In this document: piece after piece, positions 21,092 to 31,479 of the stretch
Position numbering within the stretch: the stretch's first letter is position 1
Layout: each line of letters starts with the position of its first letter
Source: Pelecanus crispus
Lineage: Eukaryota > Chordata > Aves > Pelecaniformes > Pelecanidae
DNA: 64,000 bases
Direction: 5' to 3'
NCBI RefSeq assembly: GCF_030463565.1
Contig: NC_134653.1
Location: 28,085,150-28,149,149, forward strand
Notes under the pieces: model-generated
Databases searched by the model: none
Told to the model about the DNA's origin: nothing
What the model saw: only the letters and a program-made list of their open reading frames with translations
Position numbers and translations under genes: made by a program

Positions 21092-21509
21092 CTGGAGAGG
21101 GAGAGGAGAGAGGGGAGAAGATGGGGGTGAGCCAGTGCCCCACCAGCACAGCCCTCACTGGGGATGGGGAATGCCACAGTCAGAGGAGAACAGACCCGGA
21201 CACAGTCACAGGCACATTTGGCGAGCAGAGCCCACCACAACGCATCCCAGCACAGAGGCAGCTCTGGCAGCAGCAGGAGGACATGGTCATCAGTAGCAAG
21301 AGGCAGTGGGATGGGCGAAAAGGCCACACTGTGAACTTTGTAGGGACGAGGACAATGGTCCCCAGCCATGGAGTCACTTCCAGTGCTCTGGGACACGAAA
21401 GGGAGGACAGTCACAGCCATGGTCATGCAGAAAGCACAGGAACCTGCCTGAGCCCTCAGTGCTGAGTTCTGTGTCTCACTTCCCCATTACCCAGTGCCCT
21501 TATCACCCC

Positions 21510-21812
21510 AGTCACCACTGCTGCTGTCAGTGCCACCACAGTAATAGACAGCCTCGTCCTCGGCTTGGACCCCACTGATGGTTAACATGCCCATGGAGCC
21601 AGATGCAGAACCAGAGAATCGTGAAGGGATGTCCGAGGGTCTGTTGGTGCTCCCATAGATCACAGTGACAGGGGCAGTGCCAGGTACCTTCTGCTGGTAC
21701 CAGCCAACAGCACTGCTGCTGCTAAGCCCAGAGCAGGTGATCTTGACGGTTTCTCCCACGTTCGCTGACACCGAGGATGGCTGCTGAGTCAGCGCTGCCT
21801 GGACCAGGGAAC
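21510..21812 (-). pseudogene. IGLV: VL18: leaderless V-lambda, open exon
   Basis: Exon 21812-21510: [62 protein letters not shown]3 reads GSMGMLTIS instead of GSTGTLTIS, and the end is [13 protein letters not shown]. Open, but leaderless and without RSS. Inverted sister of VL05. Confidence 0.85.
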
Positions 21813-22077
21813 CTGGAGAGGGAGAGGAGAGAGGGGAGAAGACGGGGGTCAGCCAGGGCCCCACCAGCACAGCCCTCCCCGCGCAGTGGAGCAGATCCCA
21901 GCCCAACTCATCCCAGCACAGAGGCAGCTCTGGCAGCAGCAGGAGGACATGGTCATCAGTAGCAAGAGGCAGTCGGGTGACAGACAAGACCACACCATGA
22001 ATTTTGTCGAGGCAGGGACAATGGTCCCCAGCCGCAGAGTCACCACCAGTGCTCTGGGAGAGGAAAGGGAGGATATT

Positions 22078-22395
22078 CACAATTACTTCTCTGCTCCTGC
22101 CGACCACACTATTCCTGATACAAGCCAGGACGCTGTTGGCCTTCTTAGCTTCCTGGGCACACTGCTGCCTCATGCCAGCTGTCAACCAACAGGTCCTTTC
22201 CCACTGGGCAGCTTTCCAGGCACTCTTCCCCAAGCCTGCAGCATTGCATGGGGTTGTTGTGACCAAAGTGCAGGACCTGGCACTTAGCCTTTTTGAAACT
22301 CGTACAATTTGCTTTGGCACATCACTCCAGCCTGTCCAGACCCCTCTGCAGGGCCATCATACCCTTGAACAGATCGACACTCCCACCCAATCGAG
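22078..22395 (-). mobile_element. CR1 LINE fragment at a duplication breakpoint
   Basis: The minus-strand frame reads ...[30 protein letters not shown], the CR1 ORF2 C-terminal region. It joins V-flank DNA abruptly at about 22078. The same fragment occurs at 35847-36227 with about 65 bp more at its left end. From 22081/35913 rightward the two copies run in parallel at offset 13832. Confidence 0.85.
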
Positions 22396-22565
22396 GGTAG
22401 GAGGGCGGGAATGGGGGGATCTGTCTCAACATCTGGGTCTGGGGGGCAGAAGGGCGTAGCTTCTGCCCCGTGCCACGTGCCCAGAGCTGCCTGCAGCTGG
22501 TGCTGCCCTGGCCCCTCTGTGCTCTGGGCGGTCCAAGTAGGATCTGTCCCTGAGCACAGGGTCCG

Positions 22566-22609
22566 ATTTGCATGGAGGGGCCATGGCCCGGGTTGGATGG
22601 GGCTTAAAA
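22566..22609 (+). promoter_or_regulatory. V promoter of VL19: octamer plus TATA-like box
   Basis: ATTTGCAT at 22566-22573 and TTAAAA at 22604-22609, 64 bp before the leader ATG. Exact matches to the promoters of the functional genes. Confidence 0.85.
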
Positions 22610-22672
22610 GGGAGTTGGGGTCTGCGACACAACCCCATCGGTGTGGGGACACAGAGCTGGTGGGATCGCGCC

Positions 22673-23150
22673 ATGGCCTGGGCCCCTCTCCTCCTCGCGG
22701 TGCTCGCCCACGGCTCAGGTGCCCTGGCCAGACTCACTGCGCCCGGCCGGGGCCTTTGGGCACAGGGGCCCCGTCCCGCTGCGCGGGGAGGGCTGTGCTG
22801 GTGGGGCCCTGGCTGACCCCCATCTTCTCCCCTCTCTCCTCTCCCTCTCCAGGTTCCCTGGTCCAGGCAGCGCTGACTCAGGAGCCTTCCTCGCTGTCGG
22901 TGAACCCAGGAGAAACCGTCAAGATCACCTGCTCCGGGGTTAGCAGCAGCTATGCTGGCTGGTACCAGCAGAAGACACCTGGCAGTGCCCCTGTCACTGT
23001 GATCTACAGCAGCAACAGCAGACCCTCGGACATCCCTTCACGATTCTCTGGATCCAACTCCGGCTCCACGGGCACGTTAACCATCAGTGGGGTCCAAGCC
23101 GAGGACGAGGCTGTCTATTACTGTGGTGGCTGGGACGGCAGCAGTGCTGG
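22673..23150 (+). CDS. IGLV: VL19: V-lambda ORF with promoter and leader, RSS not recognisable
   Basis: Leader exon 22673-22718 ([15 protein letters not shown]), intron to AG 22851-22852, V exon from 22853. Open: [59 protein letters not shown] to [13 protein letters not shown]. No CACAGTG/ACAAAAACC pair with a 12- or 23-bp spacer was found downstream; the nearest heptamer-like catggtg has no nonamer. It could be transcribed and spliced but probably not rearranged. The true 3' end of the germline V cannot be fixed without an RSS. Its direct duplicate is VL28. Confidence 0.8.
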
Positions 23151-24290
23151 TGAGGGTCATGGTGAGGCTGAGATTACTTTTGTCCCTCCTGTTCCTTCCT
23201 AATCCTCCCTGGTGTAGGGAAGAGCTGCAGAGGGTCAGCAGCTGGTGCCCTTTTGCACTTGTGCCTGTTCTGGCTCTGCCTGTGCAGGGTTTTGTCTGCG
23301 TGTCCGTCCTGGTGCCACCTCCCCTCTGGTGCTGGCAGTGCAGTGTTGGGGTGTGGTGCTGAGCAGCTCCTCCCTCGCCCCAGGGACCTGCACGCGGTTT
23401 CCTCGGGGCAGTAGTGCTGTGCTGCTGGGCAGGGAGAGTTTCTGTCCCTCTTGTGCCTGAGAGCTTTTCCATGGAGACGAGCAGAGCTGGGGTTTGGGGG
23501 AATCCCTAGGCTGGGTATGGAGCCACTGTCTCTGCGAAGCTCTGTTCATTGCAGGGCTATGCTGTAAGCTACTGGGCACTATGTCCCCCCTTTCCATTCC
23601 CCAGCGAGCACTCTGGGCCTGGGCTGCATTTGGGGATGTTCCTGACTCATGCCAAGGGGAGCAGAGGAGCCCAAGAGACAGAGTCTACATGCCCTGGGCG
23701 CTTTGTGCTGCCATGGGGCCGGGAGGTGTGTGGGGAGAGGGTGTTCCTTGGGGCACATTTGGTCTTGAAAAGGCCCTAGTGGAGCTCATGCCCCCTGCCC
23801 AGGCAGTCCCCTGTGTCTGGTGGCCATAGCAGTGCCTCTCACCAGCCCATGCTGTGCCGGAGATGCTCCCATTCCATTCCCTCTGTCACACATCACCTCC
23901 CCATGCAGCTTCTCAGCCACCGGGGACCCTGTGCCCTGCAGTCCTGGCCGCTGGCCTGGACGTGGCCCCATCTGGGGCATGGGCAGGGCTGTCTCCAGAC
24001 TGCCGCAAATGCTGGGTGCCCACGGCAGGCCATGCCCCTGGGCTGCCCACTCTGAGTGACAGGCCTGACGTGTGCCCCGAGGGGCAGTGGGCAGGGAGAG
24101 GGTCCAGGCTTTGGCTGCAGCCACCCCTCAGGGAGGGCCTGGGCTTGGGGCTGCACCCAGGGTGTTGCATCTGTGTGCTTGCATGCAGAGGAGTCCTGTC
24201 ACTGTCCTGCTGCCCGGGCAGGGCCATGCTCCTGGGGCACTTGTGGACCTCCATCTTCTCCCCTCTCTCCTCTCCCTCTCTGGTCTCTAG
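23151..24290. other. Spacer without recognised gene (copied at 36983-38122)
   Basis: GC-rich single-copy-like sequence, identical in both large direct duplicates. It ends in a V-intron-like pyrimidine tract before VL20. Long open frames occur on both strands but carry no domain I recognise. Confidence 0.5.
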
Positions 24291-24566
24291 GCAGGGCTTA
24301 CTCAGACGTACGCGTCCCCAGCAGTAAACACCTGGATCTACTGCTCCAGGGTTAACAACGGCTATGGCTGGTTCCAGCAGAAGATACCTGGCACTGCCCC
24401 TGGCACTGTGATCTACAACAGCGACAGGAGACCCTCGGGCATCCCTTCACGATTCTCTGGATCCAAGTCTGGCACCACGGCTACGTTAACCATCACTGGG
24501 GTCCAAGCCAGAAACGAGTCTGTCTATTACTGTGGTGCCTACGACAGCAGCAATGCTGGTCACTGA
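24291..24566 (+). pseudogene. IGLV: VL20: divergent V-lambda, leaderless, short FR1
   Basis: After gtctctag the frame reads [50 protein letters not shown] and ends [14 protein letters not shown]. It is open from the acceptor to a TGA just after CDR3 but has no ATG. FR1 has lost several residues, and TWIYC replaces VKITC. FR3 has ARNESVYYC instead of AEDEAVYYC. Most diverged V in the window. Copy: VL29. Confidence 0.8.
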
Positions 24567-24714
24567 CTCTGCCCTTCCCCTTCCTCTTGCTGCTGCCACT
24601 TGTCCTTGCAGGACCCCCACACTCTGGCCTTGCACTCTGTGTGCAGGCCTCTGGGTCCCTCTGTGGCATCATGGCCTTTGGGGAGAGGGTCCCATCCCCG
24701 TCTCACTGCCTTGG

Positions 24715-24975
24715 TGTTGGTAACCTGGGACAAACGGTCCCGATCACCTGCTCTGGGGGTAGAAGCAGCTGTGCTTATGGTGGCTGGTACCAGCAGAAGG
24801 CACCTGGCAGTGCCCCTGTCACTGTGATCTATGGCTACAACAACAGACCCTCGGATATCCCATCGCGATTTTCCGGATCCATGTCCAGCTCCATGGGCAT
24901 GTTAACCATCAGTGGGGCTCCAAGGCGAGGACGAGGCGCTCTGTTCCTGTGGTGCCCAGGGCGGCAGTGCTGATC
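24715..24975 (+). pseudogene. IGLV: VL21: 5'-truncated V-lambda, frameshifted in FR3
   Basis: [47 protein letters not shown], then FR3 [13 protein letters not shown]. An extra C at about 24918 shifts the frame ([12 protein letters not shown]...). Follows VL20 as VL04 follows VL03. Copy: VL30. Confidence 0.82.
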
Positions 24976-25653
24976 AGCATCCCGGTGCCCCAAAGGGTGT
25001 TTGGGTGCTCTGGGCTGACTGTTGCTGTCCACTGTGCGAGGGTGGCAGCGATCCTGGCAGTGGTGCTGGAGGATGTGGAAGTGGCACAGCTCCTGGCAGT
25101 GCAGAGCTGCGCTGTGGCTGGTTGCTCCTGCCCTCAGAATGTGATGTTGGCGCTGCTGCTGTGCGTTTATTCACTGTTGGGTAGCCTTCGCACCAGAGGG
25201 CCAGCTCTCTCCCTTCCTGGGGAACACAGCGGGGCTCCCCCACTACCAGGCTTTTACTGAGCGCACGTGTTGGGCACGACAGCCTGGCACTGCTGTGTCT
25301 GGGGCTGCTTCCTGGGCCCGCAGAGGGGTGACTTGCAGCAGCTTCTTGAAGTCATTTTTGCCTCCTGGTGTCTTCCCAGAAGCTGCGTGCTACTATTTTG
25401 TAGGAAATCAGACACTGCCAGCTTAAATGTCTGAGCCTGACGTGGCTTAGGCTGTTTAGTAGCCTCGAGGGCTGTTCCAGGCTAAGCGCGACTCTGCCTG
25501 AGACGCTGCTGTCAGTGCCTGCAAACGGCAGTGCTTCCCAGATCCCTGCAGCCCTTGGCAACCAGGTGTGTTAGAATACCTAAGCATAAGGTACGTGAAT
25601 AGCAAGAAGTGTAAGCTCGTCGGGAAGACTGACAAAGTATGTTTTCTTTCCAG
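24976..25653. other. V flank joined to non-V DNA upstream of an unidentified exon
   Basis: Up to about 25130 this is VL04-type V flank. There it switches to unrelated DNA that is found only in the three copies of the module (about 25130, 38962 and 49077). No further gene is recognised. Confidence 0.5.
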
Positions 25654-26160
25654 GGACGTCATCCCTTCATTTGTACTGATGGATATCCAGGCTTCCACAG
25701 TTGTGACTTATGTATACCAGCTAGTTGAGGATGATGTGAAAGTAGAAAGAATTGAGTTCAAGAAGCACGGAATCATGTTCAAACCCGCTTGTTGACTTCC
25801 CACCGCCTTCCAGCCCTTCTCTTTCCCGCTAAGCCGGAGTGGAGGCAGGCCACGCGGGGGAGCTGCTGCTGCGGCGTGTGGGACTGGAAAGCAGCCGCGA
25901 CACTACTGCTTGTGAGCTTTTGAAAAAACAAACCCAAGAAAACAAAGAGAAGAAAACCCAGCCAACAAAGTCCCCCACGTTCGTCTTGGTTCCAAAGGAG
26001 AAGCTGAAGCAGAAGAAGCTGCTGATTAAGAGAAAGAGGCCTGTGGGAAATGTCCTGTGTCTAAGCAGGAGCTGCTGCTGTTCCTGGCCTGAGGGAGTCA
26101 CAGAGGGCGGTGGTAGCTTGGCATTGAACCTCTTTGGTGAAAGGAGCACAGAATAATAAA
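25654..26160 (+). pseudogene. Unidentified gene 3' terminal exon-like module, copy 1
   Basis: A splice-acceptor-like ttttctttccag (ends 25653) is followed by an open frame of about 47 residues (…[20 protein letters not shown]…, ending HGIMFKPAC) with stop at 25793-25795. About 365 bp later there is an AATAAA at 26155-26160. It looks like the last coding exon and 3' UTR of a non-immunoglobulin gene that was captured here. I cannot name the gene. A second open frame (25839-26156) rich in Lys may be chance or a further exon. Copies at 39486-39992 and 49611-50117 are almost identical. Confidence 0.45.
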
Positions 26161-26179
26161 CGCCTCTGTTCATGTGTCT

Positions 26180-27107
26180 GGGCCCTGTTCATTATGCTGC
26201 TAAAAGGTGAAGGTGGGCTGGCATTTGGTGTGAGGGGGCTCCGAGGTCTGAAAGGAGGCTGCTGTTTGCTTCCTGAGATGCAGCCCTGAAGCGTTTTGGG
26301 ATCTGTCAGACATGCCCAAGGACTCAAAGTGCTTTGGCAGACCCATGCCACCTCCTGCTTAGGAGCAGCACGGAAAGGCAGCGGCAGGTCTGGGAAGGGT
26401 GGTATGGAGAGCTCTGTGCAGGTGTGTGGGGCTGGGCGTTTGCCCTCATGCTCCAGAGGCAGAGGCCGGGGCGCTGCTCCTCGTGCCCGCGGTGCTGTAG
26501 AGAAGCGGGAGCGCCTGTGCTGCCGGAGGGATCCTGGCCCGGGTGGTCTCGGAGCACCAGCCTGCGGTGGGGGTGCGCTGCGGGCTTGTGCTGGGCCGGC
26601 CGCGGGTGCGGAGCCCCCCGGAGAAGCGCCCGGGCGGGAGGGGAAGGAGAGCGTGGCTGGAGGAGCTGTGCTGCCGCAGAGGGGTGGTCTAGGGGCGGGT
26701 GATGCCGGGGTGTTTCTGCCATCACTTGGCACGTGTCGTGGCTAAGGTTGTGCTTAACAGAAGCAGAGTTGAGGAGCATTTGCCCGGACACCTCAATGCA
26801 GCTGCTCAGAGTCCTGTGGCTCCAGAGAGAAACGTGGCTGTGGTGCCCTGTTGTGAAGCAGGACCCAGTTTTCCCAGCTGAGAGGCCCAGGGAGCAGGCA
26901 GCCCAGCGTGATCTTGGTGCCTTTGGTGGGCCCGAGAGGTGGCTGCAGTGGGCAGGGGGAGCGCTGGGACAGGAGCTGCCAGTGAACATTGGGGGCCCCA
27001 TTCCCACGGAGGGGCCGTGCCCCGGGCAGGTGGGGGCTTAAGAGGGAGCTGGGTCCAGGGCACAGCCCCATTTCCACGTGGAGACACGGAGCTGGTGGGA
27101 TCGTGCC
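26180..27107. other. CpG-rich V-upstream module, copy 2
   Basis: Around 26440-26690 the sequence is GC- and CpG-dense (gccggccgcgggtgcgg and similar), unlike most of the window. It leads into the decayed promoter of VL22 (octamer site reads attcccac). No open frame is convincing. Copies at 1-611, 40012-40939 and 50137-51061. Confidence 0.5.
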
Positions 27108-27590
27108 GTGGCCTGGGCCCCTCTCCTCCTCGCGGTGCTCGCCCACGGCTCAGGTGCCCTGGCCAGACTCGCTGCGCCCGGCCGGGGCCTTTGGGCACAG
27201 GGGCCCCGTCCCGCTGTGCGGGGAGGGCTGTGCTGGTGGGGCCCTGGCTGACCCCCGTCTTCTCCCCTCTCTCCTCTCCCTCTCCAGGTTCCCTGGTCCA
27301 GGCGGCGGTGACTCAGGAGCCGTCCTCGCTGTCGGTGAAACCGGGAGAAACCGTCAAGATCACCTGCTCTGGGATTGACAGCAGCAGCAGCTGGAGTGCT
27401 TATGCTGGCTGGTACCAGCAGAAGACACCTGGCAGTGCCCCTGTCACTGTGATCTACAACAACAACCAAAAACCGTCAGATATCCCATCGCGATTCTCTG
27501 AATCCTGGTCCAGCTACGCAACCACATTAACCATCACCAGGCTCCAAGGCGAGGACGAGGCGCTCTGTTCCTGTGGTGCCCAGGGCGGCA
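27108..27590 (+). pseudogene. IGLV: VL22: hybrid V-lambda (VL31-type 5' half, VL04-type 3' half)
   Basis: The leader-like exon starts GTG (27108). The V exon from 27288 reads [56 protein letters not shown] like VL31. It then becomes [27 protein letters not shown]...ALCSC, identical in type to VL04, and the VL04-type 3' flank follows. The switch lies in the shared FR2 (27418-27457). It is the footprint of recombination between two V exons. Open, but with no octamer, ATG or RSS. Confidence 0.85.
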
Positions 27591-28644
27591 GTGCTGATCA
27601 GCATCCCGGTGCCCCAAAGGGTGTTTGGGTGCTCTGGGCTGACTGTTGCTGTCCGCTGTGCGAGGGTGGCAGCGATCCTGGCAGTGGTGCTGGAGGATGT
27701 GGAAGTGGCACAGCTCCTGGCAGTGCAGAGCTGCGCTGTGGCTGGTTGCTCCTGCCTGCAAAATGTCTTGTCCTATGGCCCAGAGAAGCTGGGAGAAGCC
27801 CTGCCACCATCTCGGGGCATCCCGCTCTGGTCCCTGGGCTGCCTGCCAGTTCAGGGCTGATGCGCACCCTTCCCTGGTGACAGCTGCTGTGCCTACAGGC
27901 CCTGTGTCTGCGTGAGCTGCTTTCCCCTGTGAGCATGGGGTGCCTTGGGCAGGGTCCCATGCAGAAGCCGTGAAGGTTGTGGCAGGGGCTGGAGGAGCTC
28001 TCTGGAGTTGGTGGAAGCTGTGCTAGCAGTGAGGGACAGCATGGGCAGAGTGCTGTGCTGGGCTCTGTTCTCCATTCCTCCAGCACCGCAGGAGTAATGC
28101 CCTCCCTGGGCAGTGAGACGGGCACGGGGCCCCTGTTCCATAAGGTCCCAATGCCACGCATGGAGCCAGAGCAAGACACACAGAGGCCAAGGCCAGAGTG
28201 CTGGGGCCCTGTGAGGAGAGCTGCCAGAAACTGGGATAGGGAGTGCCAGGGAGATTTGCAAGTGAGGTGCAGAGGAGTTAAAAATGGAGGTTTTCTGCCC
28301 TTCTCCCTCACAGCCAAGCAGAGTTGTGGATGTGGGGCTGGGGCAGGTTCCTGTCACCTCCGCACAGCCATGGCTGTGAATATCCTCCCTTTCCTCTCCC
28401 AGAGCACTGGTGGTGACTCTGCGGCTGGGGACCATTGTCCCTGCCTCGAAAAAAATTCATGGTGTGGCCTTGTCTGTCACCCGACTGCCTCTTGCTACTG
28501 ATGACCATGTCCTCCTGCTGCTGCCAGAGCTGCTTCTGTGCTGGGATGAGTTGGGCTGGGATCTGCTCCACTGTGCGGGGAGGGCTGTGCTGGTGGGGCC
28601 CTGGCTGACCCCCGTCTTCTCCCCTCTCTCCTCTCCCTCTCCAG
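27591..28644. other. Inter-V spacer (copy of 5833-6868)
   Basis: Near-identical to the VL04-VL05 spacer. No gene. It ends in the intron 3' tract of VL23. Confidence 0.6.
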
Positions 28645-28954
28645 GTTCCCTGGTCCAGGCAGCGCCCACTCAGCCACCCTCAGTGTTGGTGAAACCAGGA
28701 CAAACCGTCCAAATCACCTGCTCTGGAATTAGCAGCGGCAGCGGCTATGGTGCTGGCTGGTAACAGCAGAAGGCACCTGGCAGTGCCCCTGTCACTGTGA
28801 TCTATGCTAGCACCAACAGACCCTCGGGCATCCCTTCATGATTCTCTGGATCCACGTCTAGCTCCACGGCCACGTTAACCATCAGTGGGGTCCAAGCTGA
28901 GGACAAGGCTGTCTATTACTGTGGTGGCTACGACAGCAGCAGCTCTACTGGTGC
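28645..28954 (+). pseudogene. IGLV: VL23: leaderless V-lambda with two stops but a recognisable RSS
   Basis: [38 protein letters not shown], then TAA (28761-28763). Arg of IPSRF is TGA (28839-28841). Otherwise the frame continues to [14 protein letters not shown]. The 5' flank is of the VL05 type but the exon is of the VL36 type, so another V-V recombination joined them. Confidence 0.87.
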
Positions 28955-28993
28955 CATAGTGACACGGAGTAATGGGTAAGTGATACAAAATGC
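28955..28993 (+). other. RSS-like signal of VL23
   Basis: Heptamer catagtg, 23-bp spacer, nonamer acaaaatgc. Same variant as VL15, VL36 and VL41. Confidence 0.65.
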
Positions 28994-29059
28994 TCCCGCC
29001 ATCGCAGGGGCAAGTTAGGAGCCTCTGCTGTCCCCATTTGATGGTGGGGCAGTATTAGG

Positions 29060-29190
29060 GCATTAGCTTATTCAGGGCATTGTCCAAATGCTTCTATAAT
29101 ACTGACTGGCTTGGGTCACCAACGATCTCTCTGGGAGATCGGTTCCAGTGTCTGACCACCGTCTTGGTAAAGAAATGCAGGGATGACCCC
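29060..29190 (-). mobile_element. Short CR1 fragment between VL23 and VL24
   Basis: Same CR1 ORF2-terminal fragment as at 16630-16770, antisense to the V genes. It displaces the VL24 promoter. Confidence 0.7.
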
Positions 29191-29238
29191 CAGGAGCTCT
29201 GTTCCTGCACTGTGCTACAGAGCTGGTGGGATCACGCC

Positions 29239-29726
29239 ATGGCCTGGGCCCCTCTCCTCCTCGCGGTGCTCGCCCATGGCTCAGGTACCCTGGCCAGACT
29301 CGCTGCGCCCGGCCGGGGCCTTTGGGCACAGGGGGCCCAGTCCTGCTGCACGGGGAGGGCTGTGCTGGTGGGGCCCTGGCTGACCCCCGTCTTCTCCCCT
29401 CTCTCCTCTCCCTCTCCAGGTTCCCTGGTCCAGGCAGCGCTGACTCAGCAGCCATCCTCAGTGTCGGTGAAACCAGGAGAAACTGTCAAGATCACCTGCT
29501 CTGGGATTGGCAGCAGCAGCTATAGTGCTGGCTGGTTCCAGCAGAAGACACCTGGCAGTGCCCCTGTCACTCTGATCTACAACGGCAACAGCAGACCCTC
29601 GGACATCCCCTCGCGATTCTCTGGATCCACGTCCGGCTCCACAGCCACGTTAACCATCAGTGGGGTCCAAGCCGAGGACGAGGCTGTCTATTACTGTGGT
29701 GGCTACGACAGCAGCAGTGCTGGTAT
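29239..29726 (+). pseudogene. IGLV: VL24: V-lambda with leader and open exon, no promoter, truncated RSS
   Basis: Mirror of VL12: ATG 29239, leader exon to 29284 (donor GTACCC), V exon 29420-29726 open from [26 protein letters not shown] to [13 protein letters not shown]. Heptamer tatggtg followed by CR1 from about 29756. CR1 also occupies the upstream promoter position. Confidence 0.88.
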
Positions 29727-29755
29727 TATGGTGACACCATGCCAACAAAGACATT

Positions 29756-30363
29756 GAGGTGCTTGAGCGTGTCCAGAGAAGGGTAACGAAGCTGGTGAAG
29801 GGCCTAGAGAACAAGTCTGAAGAGGAGCTTTTGAGGGAAGTGGGATTGTTTAGCCTGGAGAAGAGGAGGCTGAGGGGGGACCTTATCGCTCTCTACAACT
29901 ACCTGAAAGGAGGGTGTAGTGAGGTGGGTGCTGGTCTCTTCTCCCAAGTAGATAGCGATAGGATGAGAGGAAATGGGCTCAAGCTGCACCAGGGGAGGTT
30001 TAGGTTGCATATTAGGAGAAATTTCTTCATGGAAAGAGTAGTCAAGCATTGGACCAGGCTGCCCAGAGAGGTGGTGGAGTCACCATCCCTGGAGGTGTTG
30101 AAAAAAATGGGTAGACGTGGCACTTTGGGACATGGTTTAGTAGGCATGGTGGTGTTGGGTTGATGGTTGGACTGATGATCTTGGAGGTCCTTTCCAACCT
30201 TAATGATTCCTAGTTTTTATTTTCATTAAAAAATAATCCAGCCACCAAGCCAGGAAACATGAGATTATTACTCTACCCTTAACTGGTTTAGTGGTGGACG
30301 TGGCAGTGCTAGGTTAATGGTTGGACTGGATGATCTTAAAGGTCTTTTCCAACCTAAACAATT
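29756..30363 (+). mobile_element. CR1 LINE 3' fragment (mirror of 14212-14819)
   Basis: Plus-strand ORF2 C-terminal remnant ([17 protein letters not shown]...) and CR1 3' tail. Inactive fragment. Confidence 0.88.
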
Positions 30364-30418
30364 TCTGTGATGGCAGGAGATTTTTGTATCACTTCCTCCT
30401 TGCTCTGTGTCTCCTGGG

Positions 30419-30719
30419 GTTGATTGCTGCTGCTGCCGTCGATGCCACCACAGTAAATAGACAGCCTCATCCTCGGCTTGGACCCCACTGATGGTTAACA
30501 TGCTCGTGGAGCCAGACGTGGATCCAGAGAATCGCGAAGGGATGCCCGAGGGTCTGTTGGTGTTACTATAGATCACAGTGACAGGGGCACTGCCAGGTAT
30601 CTTCTGCTGGGACCAGCCATAGCTGCCACTGCTCCCAGAGCAGGTGATCTTGACAGTTTCTCCCACGTTCGCCGACACTGAGGACGGCTCCTGAGTCAGC
30701 GCTGCCTGGACCAGGGATC
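30419..30719 (-). pseudogene. IGLV: VL25: mirror of VL11, same frameshift
   Basis: Minus-strand exon from 30719: [43 protein letters not shown]. It has the same extra base before the FR3 Cys (plus strand reads cagtaaatagac). One FR1 residue differs from VL11 (V for I). Confidence 0.87.
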
Positions 30720-31179
30720 CTGGAGAGGGAGAGGAGAGAGGGGAGAAGATGGGGGTGAGCCAGTGCCCCACCAGCACAGCCCTCACTGGGGATGGGGAAT
30801 GCCACAGTCAGAGGAGAACAGACCCAGACACAGTCACAGGCACATTTGGCGAGCAGAGCCCACCACAACGCATCCCAGCACAGAGGCAGCTCTGGCAGCA
30901 GCAGGAGGACATGGTCATCAGTAGCAAGACGCAGTGGGATGGGCGAGAAGGCCACACTGTGAACTTTGTAAGGACAGGAGCAATGCTCCCCAGCCACAAA
31001 GTCACCTCCAGGTCTCTGGGACATGAAAGGGAGGACAGTCACAGCCATGATCGTGCAGAGGGCACAGGAGCCTGCCTCAGCCCCACAGCCACAACTCTGC
31101 TCGGGCAGGAGGGAGAAGGGCTGAAACTCTTCCTTTGCTTTTGGAGTCTGTGTCTCACTTCCTATTGCTCATTATCACC

Positions 31180-31479
31180 AGGCACCATTGCTGCTGCTGT
31201 CGATGCCACCACAGTAATAGACAGCCTCGTCCTCGGCTTGGACCCCACTGATGGTTAACGTGCCCGTGGAGCCAGACAAGGATCCAGAGAATCACGAAGG
31301 GATGCCTGAGGGTCTGTTGGTGTTGTAGTAGATCACAGTGACAATGGCACTGCCAGGTGTCTTCTGCTGGACCCAGCCATAGCTGTAGCTAAGCCCAGAG
31401 CAGGTGATCCGGACGGTTTCTCCCACGTTCGCTGACACTGAGGACGGCTGCTGAGTCAGCGCTGCCTGGACCAGGGAAC
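31180..31479 (-). pseudogene. IGLV: VL26: mirror of VL10, stop in FR3
   Basis: Minus-strand exon from 31479: [51 protein letters not shown] at 31294-31292 replaces Arg of IPSRF, as in VL10. Leaderless. Confidence 0.88.

Larger units (their letters stand above)
17190..22076 (-). repeat. Inverted copy of 42957-47850
   Basis: Features mirror at a coordinate sum near 65038 (47437-47658 with 17380-17601; 46930-47133 with 17905-18108), drifting by a few bases through indels. Contains VL14-VL18 and the solo LTR. Its right part (19880-22076) also mirrors 6605-8776 (sum 28681). Confidence 0.9.
22081..27417 (+). repeat. Large direct duplication, copy 1
   Basis: Matches 35913-41249 at constant offset 13832 (for example 22411 with 36243, 25568 with 39400, 26939 with 40771). 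Left edge in CR1, right edge within a V exon (VL22/VL31). Confidence 0.92.

Noticed and set aside
25839-26156. Lys-rich 105-codon frame in the captured module as a real protein
   Set aside because: It starts after the stop of the exon-like frame, has no Kozak or splice support, and overlaps the likely 3' UTR. Left open rather than annotated.
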